Origin: an uncultured Actinomycetes bacterium
GTDB lineage: Bacteria > Actinomycetota > Actinomycetes > S36-B12
Reading direction: 5' to 3'
DNA length: 33,725 nucleotides
NCBI GenBank assembly: GCA_903918595.1
Contig: CAIXFB010000389.1
Coordinates: 1-33,725, forward strand
The notes below the pieces were generated by a model that saw only the letters and a program-made list of their open reading frames with translations, made no database searches and was not told the origin of the DNA. Shown here one piece after another: positions 18,924 through 26,888 of this stretch (position 1 is its first letter; each line of letters opens with the position of its first letter). A program made the translations under genes and the position numbers.

Positions 18924-19870
18924 CTGCGAACACTGGTATGGAACGGGTCGAGCGAATGTTGACCTTGGTGCCGTGGCTCAGTAGTAATCCTGGTGTCAGC
19001 ATGACTGAAGCCGCTCGCAATTTTGACATCTCCGTTGAACAATTGGAGAAGGATCTGTGGACACTGGTCGTCAGCGGTTTACCCGGGCATGGTCCAGATC
19101 AATTGATTGATATTGATTTCTGGGATGACGGCAAAATCTATGTCCGTGACCCTCAAGTTCTGGGTACGTCGATGCGTTTAACCGCTGATGAGAGCACGGC
19201 GCTCTTGGTTGGGCTCAGACTTCTTGCTCAAATATCAGATGGGGGTATCAGGTCGGTCGTTCTTGCAGCTGCTGGTCGCATCGAGGCAGCTCTGGGTGCC
19301 TCGGATTCAGGCCTCGTTGTTGATGTGGACTCTGTTTCCTCAGTCAGGTCGGAAATGGAAGTCGTTTTGGGAAGTGGATCAGCCGCGGCCATCACCTATG
19401 GTGGGGCGACGGACGATGTGGTGTCCAACCGAGTTATCTGGCCCCATCAGATCTACACGATCGACGACATCTTGTATGTCGAGGCCTACTGCGAATCAGC
19501 CGAAGCGAATCGAACTTTCAGACTGGATCGCATTCTTTCACTGCAGGAGGTATCCCAACCACGTCCAGCAGGGGCTGACCTCACAACAGGGCTGCATCCT
19601 TTGCCCAAGGAGAATGCCCAGAATGTGGCCACCATCGTGTTCAGCCCCGACGTTGCGTGGGCAGCCGACTTTCACTCGGTACTGGGGAGTGAAGTCTCCT
19701 CTGATGGATCTGTGACGGTCACAATGGGGTTTTTTGACCCGGATTGGGTCATTGGGTGGGTGATGTCCTTGGGGGGCGGAGCCGAGATCTTGGCTCCGCC
19801 GGAACTGCGTGCGGCCACTTTTGCAGCCGCTGATCAGGCGCTGCAAGCCATCCGGTCATGGCAGGCTTAG
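18920..19870 (+). CDS. pafC: WYL-domain transcriptional regulator PafC
   Basis: N-terminal HTH (ERVERMLTLVPWLSSNPGVSMTEAARNF), WYL-like domain with degenerate DILYVEAYCESAEANRTFRLDRI; ATGA overlap with pafB. Confidence 0.9.
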   Translation: MTANTGMERVERMLTLVPWLSSNPGVSMTEAARNFDISVEQLEKDLWTLVVSGLPGHGPDQLIDIDFWDDGKIYVRDPQVLGTSMRLTADESTALLVGLRLLAQISDGGIRSVVLAAAGRIEAALGASDSGLVVDVDSVSSVRSEMEVVLGSGSAAAITYGGATDDVVSNRVIWPHQIYTIDDILYVEAYCESAEANRTFRLDRILSLQEVSQPRPAGADLTTGLHPLPKENAQNVATIVFSPDVAWAADFHSVLGSEVSSDGSVTVTMGFFDPDWVIGWVMSLGGGAEILAPPELRAATFAAADQALQAIRSWQA

Positions 19871-19889
19871 GCTAGGGGACACATAAGGT

Positions 19890-19905
19890 CAGCAATCAAT
19901 TGCTG
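19890..19905. repeat. perfect 7-bp-arm inverted repeat CAGCAAT-CA-ATTGCTG upstream of tatA
   Basis: Arms are exact reverse complements; lies in the 66-bp pafC-tatA gap. Confidence 0.7.
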
Positions 19906-19936
19906 GTGCCTGCAGTATGTAGAGGAGATGTGAGCT

Positions 19937-20185
19937 ATGCCGTCACTTGGCGCATGGGAATGGCTGATCATTGCTGCAATCATCCTGCTTCTCTTCGGTG
20001 CTAAGCGGTTGCCCGATGCAGCTCGGGGCCTAGGGCGATCGCTCCGGATTTTCAAAGCTGAAACAAAGGGTCTTGCTGGTCCCGAGTCATCGTCTGCTGG
20101 TGAGATCGATGCTGCTGGCTCCTCGTCTGCGGAGTCACCGTCAGTGACTGAGACCCCGATCCCTCGGGAACGATCAGAGGACTGA
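19937..20185 (+). CDS. tatA: Sec-independent translocase subunit TatA
   Basis: 82 aa: single TM helix [39 protein letters not shown], followed by amphipathic helix; followed by tatC. Confidence 0.93.
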   Translation: MPSLGAWEWLIIAAIILLLFGAKRLPDAARGLGRSLRIFKAETKGLAGPESSSAGEIDAAGSSSAESPSVTETPIPRERSED

Positions 20186-20192
20186 TCACTAG

Positions 20193-21047
20193 GTGGCCCC
20201 CGAAGTCGCACCGGATACCGAGGCTCATCAAGATTCGCACCGCTCGAGCGCGATGCCGTTGGGTGACCATTTACGTGAGCTACGTTCACGACTCTTGAAA
20301 TCTGGCATAGCCATCGCCTTGGGCATGGTTGTGGGCTGGGTGTATTACACAGCGATATTCAACTGGTTGAGCGCTCCGTTTGCAGCCGTAGTAGCGCAGG
20401 CTCAAGCCGAGGGTCGTGAAGTCACATTGGCACTGACGGGCGTTGCTGACCCATTCATTCTGCAACTCCAGGTTGCAGCCGTAACCGGGTTACTCATTTC
20501 GGCACCCATATGGCTCTACCAACTGTGGCGATTTGTCACCCCAGGCCTGCATCGACACGAGAAAAGATGGGCAATGGCGTTTGCCCTTTTTGCAACACCT
20601 CTTTTCCTGGCTGGTGTCTTTCTCGCCTATACAGTTTTACCATTCGGACTTGAGATTCTTTTTGGATTCACCCCGGATAACGTTGAAAACATTGTTTCCG
20701 TTGACCGCTATCTATCCTTCTTTATCCGAATGATTCTGGTTTTCGGCATTGGTTTCCTTGCGCCACTTATGATCGTGCTGCTGAATTTTGCTGGGGTATT
20801 GACGGGCAAGCGCCTGCTTTCTTGGTGGCGCTGGATCATTTTCACGATTTTCATTTTTTCAGCTGTCGCAACCCCCACTGGTGATCCAATCAACTTGCTT
20901 CTTCTCGCGGCACCAATTCTCCTCTTGGTCATGATCGCAGTCGGCATTTCCCTTTTGAACGATAAACGCCGTGCGCGCAAAGCGCCAAAAGACCTGGACT
21001 ACTCGCAACTTGATGACGACGAAATCTCCCCACTCGATGAGGAGTAG
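20193..21047 (+). CDS. tatC: Sec-independent translocase subunit TatC
   Basis: MPLGDHLRELRSRLLKSGIAIALG, multiple TM helices, LYQLWRFVTPGLHRHEKRWA, SAVATPTGDPINLLLLAAPILLL. Confidence 0.96.
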   Translation: MAPEVAPDTEAHQDSHRSSAMPLGDHLRELRSRLLKSGIAIALGMVVGWVYYTAIFNWLSAPFAAVVAQAQAEGREVTLALTGVADPFILQLQVAAVTGLLISAPIWLYQLWRFVTPGLHRHEKRWAMAFALFATPLFLAGVFLAYTVLPFGLEILFGFTPDNVENIVSVDRYLSFFIRMILVFGIGFLAPLMIVLLNFAGVLTGKRLLSWWRWIIFTIFIFSAVATPTGDPINLLLLAAPILLLVMIAVGISLLNDKRRARKAPKDLDYSQLDDDEISPLDEE

Positions 21048-21049
21048 CA

Positions 21050-21979
21050 ATGACTCGATCGGTTGCCATCATTGCGAATTCTCGGTTGCAAAGTGGGCGC
21101 AAACATCAACAAATCCGCTCTATCGCTGACGCTCTCAGTAGCGCAGGAGTGGCGGTTTCGGTCTTCTTCACACAAACCTCATCAGCTGGGACCCAAGCAG
21201 CTCGAGATAACGCACACTCTGTTGATCTGATCGTTGCAGTGGGTGGCGATGGCACTGTGAATTCTGTTGTTCAGGGAATGCTTGAAGGTGCTGCCACTTT
21301 GGCAATTGTTGCGGCGGGTACCGGTAACGATGCCGCCCGATTCTTGGGTCATCCTCGCCTTCGCAACCGCAACGCAGCAGCGTGGTTGTTAAGTGCATTG
21401 AATCGTGATGAGGACGCCATCCCAGCATCGAAGAACCGCGTGATCGATGTGGGTCAAGCGGAGTTCGGGGATGGGTCCAAGGGCGTTTTCCTGACGGTTC
21501 TCTCAACCGGATTCGACACACTCGTGAACGAGCGCGCCCATCGATTAAGAAAAGTCCCGGGGGCTATCCGCTACGTTCTCTCGACCTTGATCGAGTTGCC
21601 CCAGTGCACCAGTTCCCCGTATGTGGTGCAAGATCCCGAACACCATATTGCGACCGAAGCGCTGTTGGTTGCTGTCGGAAATTCATCCCTATACGGCCGA
21701 GGCATGCGCATTTGTCCTGAGGCATCCGTCTTCGATGGGGAACTGGATATCACGATCATCGGATCGGTTTCTCGAAGGACCCTGGTGAGACTCTTCCCGT
21801 TGGTCTTCTCGGGGAAACACATGAGGGACTCCCGGGTTACGGGTCTACGCAGTAGCGTCATCACGATTTCAGGGCCCTCCTTTGTGTGCTACGCCGATGG
21901 TGAACGAATGGGTCCCTTACCTGCAACAGTTACCGTTCTTCCTGAAGCGTTGCGCGTCGCGCCGGCATTCACTGCCTAG
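21050..21979 (+). CDS. diacylglycerol kinase / sphingosine-kinase-like lipid kinase (DAGK catalytic domain)
   Basis: VAIIANSRLQSGRK, LIVAVGGDGTVNSVVQGML (GGDGT motif), IVAAGTGNDAARFLG. Confidence 0.92.
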   Translation: MTRSVAIIANSRLQSGRKHQQIRSIADALSSAGVAVSVFFTQTSSAGTQAARDNAHSVDLIVAVGGDGTVNSVVQGMLEGAATLAIVAAGTGNDAARFLGHPRLRNRNAAAWLLSALNRDEDAIPASKNRVIDVGQAEFGDGSKGVFLTVLSTGFDTLVNERAHRLRKVPGAIRYVLSTLIELPQCTSSPYVVQDPEHHIATEALLVAVGNSSLYGRGMRICPEASVFDGELDITIIGSVSRRTLVRLFPLVFSGKHMRDSRVTGLRSSVITISGPSFVCYADGERMGPLPATVTVLPEALRVAPAFTA

Positions 21980-21993
21980 TTGCCGTTTCTCGA

Positions 21994-21999
21994 TAGTCT
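21994..21999 (+). promoter_or_regulatory. putative -10 element TAGTCT for leaderless helY
   Basis: TAGTCT-gagcag-GTG (N6). Confidence 0.6.
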
Positions 22000-22005
22000 G
22001 AGCAG

Positions 22006-24750
22006 GTGACAACGCCGGCAGAGAGATACGCGGCCGCTAAGCAACGTACCGCAAAGCACGTCAAGGAAGTTGCGGCATTTGCTCGACTCTATGAATTCCC
22101 ACTCGATGACTTTCAGACTCGCTCCTGTGAGATCCTCGCATCGGGTTCTTCTGTTCTTGTTGCGGCACCCACCGGCGCCGGCAAAACAGTGGTGGGGGAG
22201 TTCGCTGTTCACCTGGCATTAGATTCGGGCCAGAAGTGTTTTTACACCACTCCGATTAAGGCACTTTCAAATCAGAAGTATGCCGAGTTGGTTGAGCGAT
22301 ATGGATCGGACAGCGTCGGCCTCCTTACCGGTGATACGAATATAAATAGCGAGGCGCCGGTGGTTGTGATGACCACCGAGGTTCTGCGGAACATGTTGTA
22401 CGCACGATCCTCGACTCTTGATTCCCTCGGCTATGTGGTCATGGATGAGGTGCATTACCTGGGTGATCGATTCCGAGGGGCGGTGTGGGAGGAAGTCATA
22501 ATTCATCTGCCCACTCATGTAGTCGTGGCGGCACTCAGTGCCACCGTGAGTAACGCGGAGGAGTTTGGGGCGTGGCTTGCAGAGGTGCGAGGTTCAACGG
22601 AGATTGTGGTTGAAGAAACCCGTCCTGTGCCTTTATGGCAGCACGTCATGGCCGGAAAGACCCTCTACGACCTTTTTGTTGATGATGGCAGGGATGTGGT
22701 CAACCCTGAGTTGATCTCACTCGCTCGTCGTGAGGAGCGCGGACACCGTGATGGGAGCCGGGGCAGATCGCGTGGTCCTGCGCATGGAACCGGTCGTGGT
22801 CGCAGTGATCTCACCCCTTGGCGATCTGACGCTGTTGAACGCCTTAGCCGTGCTCAACTTCTTCCGGCAATCTATTTTCTCTTCAGCCGAGCCGGCTGCG
22901 ACGATGCCGTTGAGCAGTGTTTGAGGGCTGGGCTTCGGCTCACCAGTCCAGCAGAACAGCGCCAGATTGATTCAGTTGTTTTCAACTCGGTGCTTGGTTT
23001 GCCCGATGAGGATCTCGCCGCACTGGGGTTTTCTGATTGGCATGATGGCTTGAGTAGGGGCATCGGGGCACATCATGCTGGAATGCTTCCCCAATTCAAG
23101 GAAACAGTCGAAACACTGTTTCAACGTGGACTGTTGAAGGTGGTCTTCGCTACTGAGACCCTGGCTCTCGGAATCAACATGCCGGCACGAAGCGTCGTCC
23201 TTGAACGATTGGTGAAATACAACGGAGAAACCCATGTGGATCTCAGTCCTGGTGAGTACACGCAACTCACAGGCCGAGCGGGTCGGCGGGGAATTGATGT
23301 TGAGGGCCACGCGGTCGTGCTGTGGCAACCTGGAATCGACCCAGCTGCTGTTGCCGGTTTAGCTTCGACGCGAACCTACCCATTGCGTTCAAGCTTCAAA
23401 CCGTCGTACAACATGGCTGTTCACTTGGTTGAAACCCTAGGAATGGTTCCCGCCCGCGAATTGCTGGAAACATCATTCGCACAGTTTCAGGCTGATAAGT
23501 CTGTAGTGCACCTCAATCGTGAAGTGAAGCGGTTCGAGGACTCCCTTGCAGGCCTCAAAGAATCCATGGATTGTCATTTGGGTGATTTCGTTGAGTATTC
23601 CCAATTGAGGGAGGAGCTGTCACGTCTTGAGAAGTCTGGTTCGAAAAAAGGCCAACTTCGCAACCGTGAAGCGGTCTCGATGGCCCTGCGAAACTTACGA
23701 CCCGGTGACATCATCAAAATCCCCAGGGGGAAGTTTGCCGGTCCTGCCATAGTTATCGCACAGTCACACGGCAACGCAGCGGCCGAACCACGTCCTTTGG
23801 TTCTTACGATAGAACGCCAAGTGCGAAGAATCAGTTCGATAGATGTTGATCGCCCCATTGAGGCATTTGCAAAATTGCGAATTCCCAAACATTTCGACGC
23901 CAAAGTTCCAGCTATGCGCAGGGAACTGGCCAGAAGGCTGATTGAAGTTGCCGCTAACTCCGATAGTGAAACCACTCGGTTACCACGCGGTTCATCCTCT
24001 GAGGATCCACATATTGGGGAACTTCGCAGCGCTATCAAGTTGCACCCGTGCAACGGCTGTGAACACCGTGAGGAGCATGCCCGTTGGGCAGAGCGCTACC
24101 ACCGTGCTGCGCGTCAACTAGATGAGGTCGAGTCTCAGATCAAGGGCAGAACGCACACCATCGCCCGGCAATTCGATCGAATTTGTGAGGTGCTTCTAGA
24201 ACTGGGCTACCTGGTCCGAAACGAGGGTGCGCTCACAGTGACTCCGGCCGGGCGCATGCTCTCTGGTCTGTACACCGAAGCTGATCTGCTGGTCTCTGCG
24301 GCTCTAGAGGATGGAGCCTGGAGTGAGCTCACACCAGCAGAATTGGCAGCAGTTGTATCTGCCGTTCTATACGAATCTCGTCGATCAGATCATGAGACTG
24401 CCCCTGCCGTGCCCGCGGGTGCAATTACACGAGCACTTGATGATTTAGATCGAACATGGTCGGAGATTGTTGGGGTGGAACGGAGTCACCGAGTACCCCT
24501 GACGCGGCAACCAGATCGGGGTTTGGTGTGGGCGATTTATCGATGGGCACAAGGCGCGAGCCTGCTCACGGTACTGACCAACAACGACATCACCGCTGGC
24601 GATTTTGTGCGCTGGACGCGGCAGGTGATTGATCTTTTGGGTCAGATTGCACAAGCACTTGATGCTGAAGATCCGCGAGCTCGAACCGCACGGAGTGCCG
24701 CCGATGTTTTGTCTCGAGGGGTTATCGCGGCGATGGTCCAGAACGACTGA
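22006..24750 (+). CDS. helY: Ski2/Mtr4-like DEAD/DEAH-box RNA helicase (HelY type)
   Basis: 914 aa: GAGKTVVGEFAVHLAL, VMDEVHYLGDRFRG (DEVH), ALSATVSNAEEF, QLTGRAGRRGID; located after tatC as in mycobacteria/streptomycetes. Confidence 0.93.
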   Translation: MTTPAERYAAAKQRTAKHVKEVAAFARLYEFPLDDFQTRSCEILASGSSVLVAAPTGAGKTVVGEFAVHLALDSGQKCFYTTPIKALSNQKYAELVERYGSDSVGLLTGDTNINSEAPVVVMTTEVLRNMLYARSSTLDSLGYVVMDEVHYLGDRFRGAVWEEVIIHLPTHVVVAALSATVSNAEEFGAWLAEVRGSTEIVVEETRPVPLWQHVMAGKTLYDLFVDDGRDVVNPELISLARREERGHRDGSRGRSRGPAHGTGRGRSDLTPWRSDAVERLSRAQLLPAIYFLFSRAGCDDAVEQCLRAGLRLTSPAEQRQIDSVVFNSVLGLPDEDLAALGFSDWHDGLSRGIGAHHAGMLPQFKETVETLFQRGLLKVVFATETLALGINMPARSVVLERLVKYNGETHVDLSPGEYTQLTGRAGRRGIDVEGHAVVLWQPGIDPAAVAGLASTRTYPLRSSFKPSYNMAVHLVETLGMVPARELLETSFAQFQADKSVVHLNREVKRFEDSLAGLKESMDCHLGDFVEYSQLREELSRLEKSGSKKGQLRNREAVSMALRNLRPGDIIKIPRGKFAGPAIVIAQSHGNAAAEPRPLVLTIERQVRRISSIDVDRPIEAFAKLRIPKHFDAKVPAMRRELARRLIEVAANSDSETTRLPRGSSSEDPHIGELRSAIKLHPCNGCEHREEHARWAERYHRAARQLDEVESQIKGRTHTIARQFDRICEVLLELGYLVRNEGALTVTPAGRMLSGLYTEADLLVSAALEDGAWSELTPAELAAVVSAVLYESRRSDHETAPAVPAGAITRALDDLDRTWSEIVGVERSHRVPLTRQPDRGLVWAIYRWAQGASLLTVLTNNDITAGDFVRWTRQVIDLLGQIAQALDAEDPRARTARSAADVLSRGVIAAMVQND

Positions 24751-25720
24751 CGTTGACCGCGCTCATCGCTTCATGCACGAAACGCTCGACGCCCCACTCT
24801 GCCAGGATCTGCGCTAGCGCGTCCGGATCGGACGGACTATGTGGGGGAGACCACTCGTTTGATGCAAGAGCGACGTCATCTCGAAGAGTTGTGACTGTGT
24901 GAGCGGCACTCAGGTAATCCTGCGAGTTTGAAATTGCGGCTGCGATGCGCGGGGTCAAAGGCTTCACCAGCGGGGGTGACTCTGCGGCGGTGATCAACTC
25001 GGCCAGGGATGGATAGGCCTGAATAAGAGCCAGCGCTGTTTTCTCACCCACACCCTTCACACCGGGGAGCCCATCTGAGGCATCACCTCGAAGTACGGCA
25101 AATTCCACATAACGCTCTGGAGGCAACCCATACTTGGTGATCACACCCGCACTGTCGAGTAGCGGCCAATTTTCCATGCCGCCCTTTGCTGTGAGGAGTA
25201 CTTGAACACCCGGGCGTACTAATTGAATGAGATCTCGATCTCCGGTCACCACGATGACCGGATCGTCCGCGATCTTGGCCACCGTTGCGGCGATGTCGTC
25301 AGCCTCAAAACCTACTGCTCCTAATCTCGGCAATCCCCAGGCGTCAAGGATGGCTGCGATTGCGCCAATTTGCGGACCCAAGGTCTCAGGCTCGAGTTCG
25401 GCTGCAGTGACATCTCCTGCCCCCCTCTCAAGCTCGTGAGCCAGAGATTCACTATCTACGACTCGGTGGGCTTTGTAGGAAGGAATCAGATCCACCCGCC
25501 AGGAAGGTCGCCAATCCTCATCCCATGCGGCCACTACACCCCGAGCATTGAACCGCTCCACAAGGCGAGTGATCGTGGTGAACAGGCCTCTAATCGCATT
25601 ATGCGGGTGACCATCTGGCGCGGTCATTGATGAAGGGAGTGCGAAATACGATCGGTAATACAAGGATGCGGTGTCCAGCACAAGCAGTGGTTGACCAGAG
25701 TCGGCTGGGTTCGAGGACAT
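24722..25720 (-). CDS. 5'-3' exonuclease (FEN/PolA N-terminal-like)
   Basis: LVLDTASLYYRSYFALP, GFEADDIAATVAKI, VVTGDRDLIQLV, GDASDGLPGVKGVGEKTALALI (H3TH). Confidence 0.93.
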   Translation of the reverse strand: MSSNPADSGQPLLVLDTASLYYRSYFALPSSMTAPDGHPHNAIRGLFTTITRLVERFNARGVVAAWDEDWRPSWRVDLIPSYKAHRVVDSESLAHELERGAGDVTAAELEPETLGPQIGAIAAILDAWGLPRLGAVGFEADDIAATVAKIADDPVIVVTGDRDLIQLVRPGVQVLLTAKGGMENWPLLDSAGVITKYGLPPERYVEFAVLRGDASDGLPGVKGVGEKTALALIQAYPSLAELITAAESPPLVKPLTPRIAAAISNSQDYLSAAHTVTTLRDDVALASNEWSPPHSPSDPDALAQILAEWGVERFVHEAMSAVNVSRSGPSPR

Positions 25721-25760
25721 TGAAGGAGTATGCCAGCGGTGCCTTTGGGTTGCGGTGTTC

Positions 25761-25766
25761 TACTGT
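25761..25766 (+). promoter_or_regulatory. putative -10 element TACTGT for leaderless M24 peptidase
   Basis: TACTGT-gggaac-GTG(25773) (N6). Confidence 0.5.
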
Positions 25767-25772
25767 GGGAAC

Positions 25773-26888
25773 GTGCAGGAGAGCTTCCAGACTTACCTCG
25801 ATCGAATGCTGCGTGTCAGAGAAGGGCTGGAGTCGCGGTCTATCGGAGCCGCTCTCATCACCCCTGGGCCTGACCTCGCCTATCTGACCGGTTACGAGGC
25901 GGTTCCCCTCGAGCGATTGACCTGCCTCGTACTCCAACCGCACTTCGAGCCAATTCTCGTGGTCCCTCTCTTGGAGGAAGCGGCAGCGCGGGTGAGCCCC
26001 TTCGGAGCACATGGCTTACCGATCATCACATGGAGTGAGGTTGATGATCCATTTTCCATTGTTGCGAGCCACTTGAATGGCCCTTCAGTGGTGGCAGTTG
26101 ATGATCACATGTGGGCATCCAAGGTGCTGAGCTTTCGAAGTGTTCTGCGGGGAGCTGATCAGGTTCTGGCTGGGACCGTGATCTCTCCGCTTCGGATGCG
26201 AAAATCAGACTACGAAATCGATTGTCTCCGTGAGGCGGCAGCCGCAATTGACAGGGTCCATGCCCTCGTTCCCGCTATGTTGCGGATCGGTCGCACTGAG
26301 CGTGAGGTGGGTCAAGAGATAGCTCGTGCCATCATTTCCGAGGGTCATATTCGGGTGGATTTTACGATCGTTGCAAGTGGGCCAAACGGTGCAAGTCCAC
26401 ACCATGAGGTATCAGATCGAGTGCTGACTGCTGGTGATCCCATAGTTGTTGATATCGGTGGAACGATGCCTTCGGGATATCGAAGCGATTGCACGCGGAC
26501 CTACGTTCTGGGGAGTGCTTCTCCGGAGTATCGGGAGCACTACGACGCTTTACTGGAGGCGCAAATTGCAGGCGTTAACAGTGTGCGGCCTGGTGTGCCA
26601 TGCGAGGAGATTGATCGTGTTCCTCGAGCCTTGCTGGATGCACATGGCATTGGGAAGTACTTCATTCATCGCACCGGCCACGGGATCGGACTAGAAACGC
26701 ACGAGGACCCGTACATGGTCGAGGGCAATGACATGGTCTTGGAAGCGGGAATGGCCTTCAGCGTCGAACCAGGCTTTTATATTCCCAATCAATTCGGCGC
26801 GCGCATTGAAGACATCGTGGTGTGCGGCACTGACGGCCCGATAGTGCTCAATCATCAACCGCGCGAGCTGATTCAGGTAGAAGTGTGA
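25773..26888 (+). CDS. M24-family metallopeptidase (Xaa-Pro aminopeptidase/dipeptidase)
   Basis: VVDIGGTMPSGYRSDCTRTYVLG, HRTGHGIGLETHEDPYM, SVEPGFYIPNQFGARIEDIVV. Start moved from 25755 to GTG 25773, which sits 6 nt after TACTGT. Confidence 0.92.
   Translation: MQESFQTYLDRMLRVREGLESRSIGAALITPGPDLAYLTGYEAVPLERLTCLVLQPHFEPILVVPLLEEAAARVSPFGAHGLPIITWSEVDDPFSIVASHLNGPSVVAVDDHMWASKVLSFRSVLRGADQVLAGTVISPLRMRKSDYEIDCLREAAAAIDRVHALVPAMLRIGRTEREVGQEIARAIISEGHIRVDFTIVASGPNGASPHHEVSDRVLTAGDPIVVDIGGTMPSGYRSDCTRTYVLGSASPEYREHYDALLEAQIAGVNSVRPGVPCEEIDRVPRALLDAHGIGKYFIHRTGHGIGLETHEDPYMVEGNDMVLEAGMAFSVEPGFYIPNQFGARIEDIVVCGTDGPIVLNHQPRELIQVEV

Noticed and set aside
9582-21979. The proteasome neighbourhood as a previously undescribed system
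   Set aside because: All components and their order correspond to the known actinobacterial Pup-proteasome/Tat/HelY locus.
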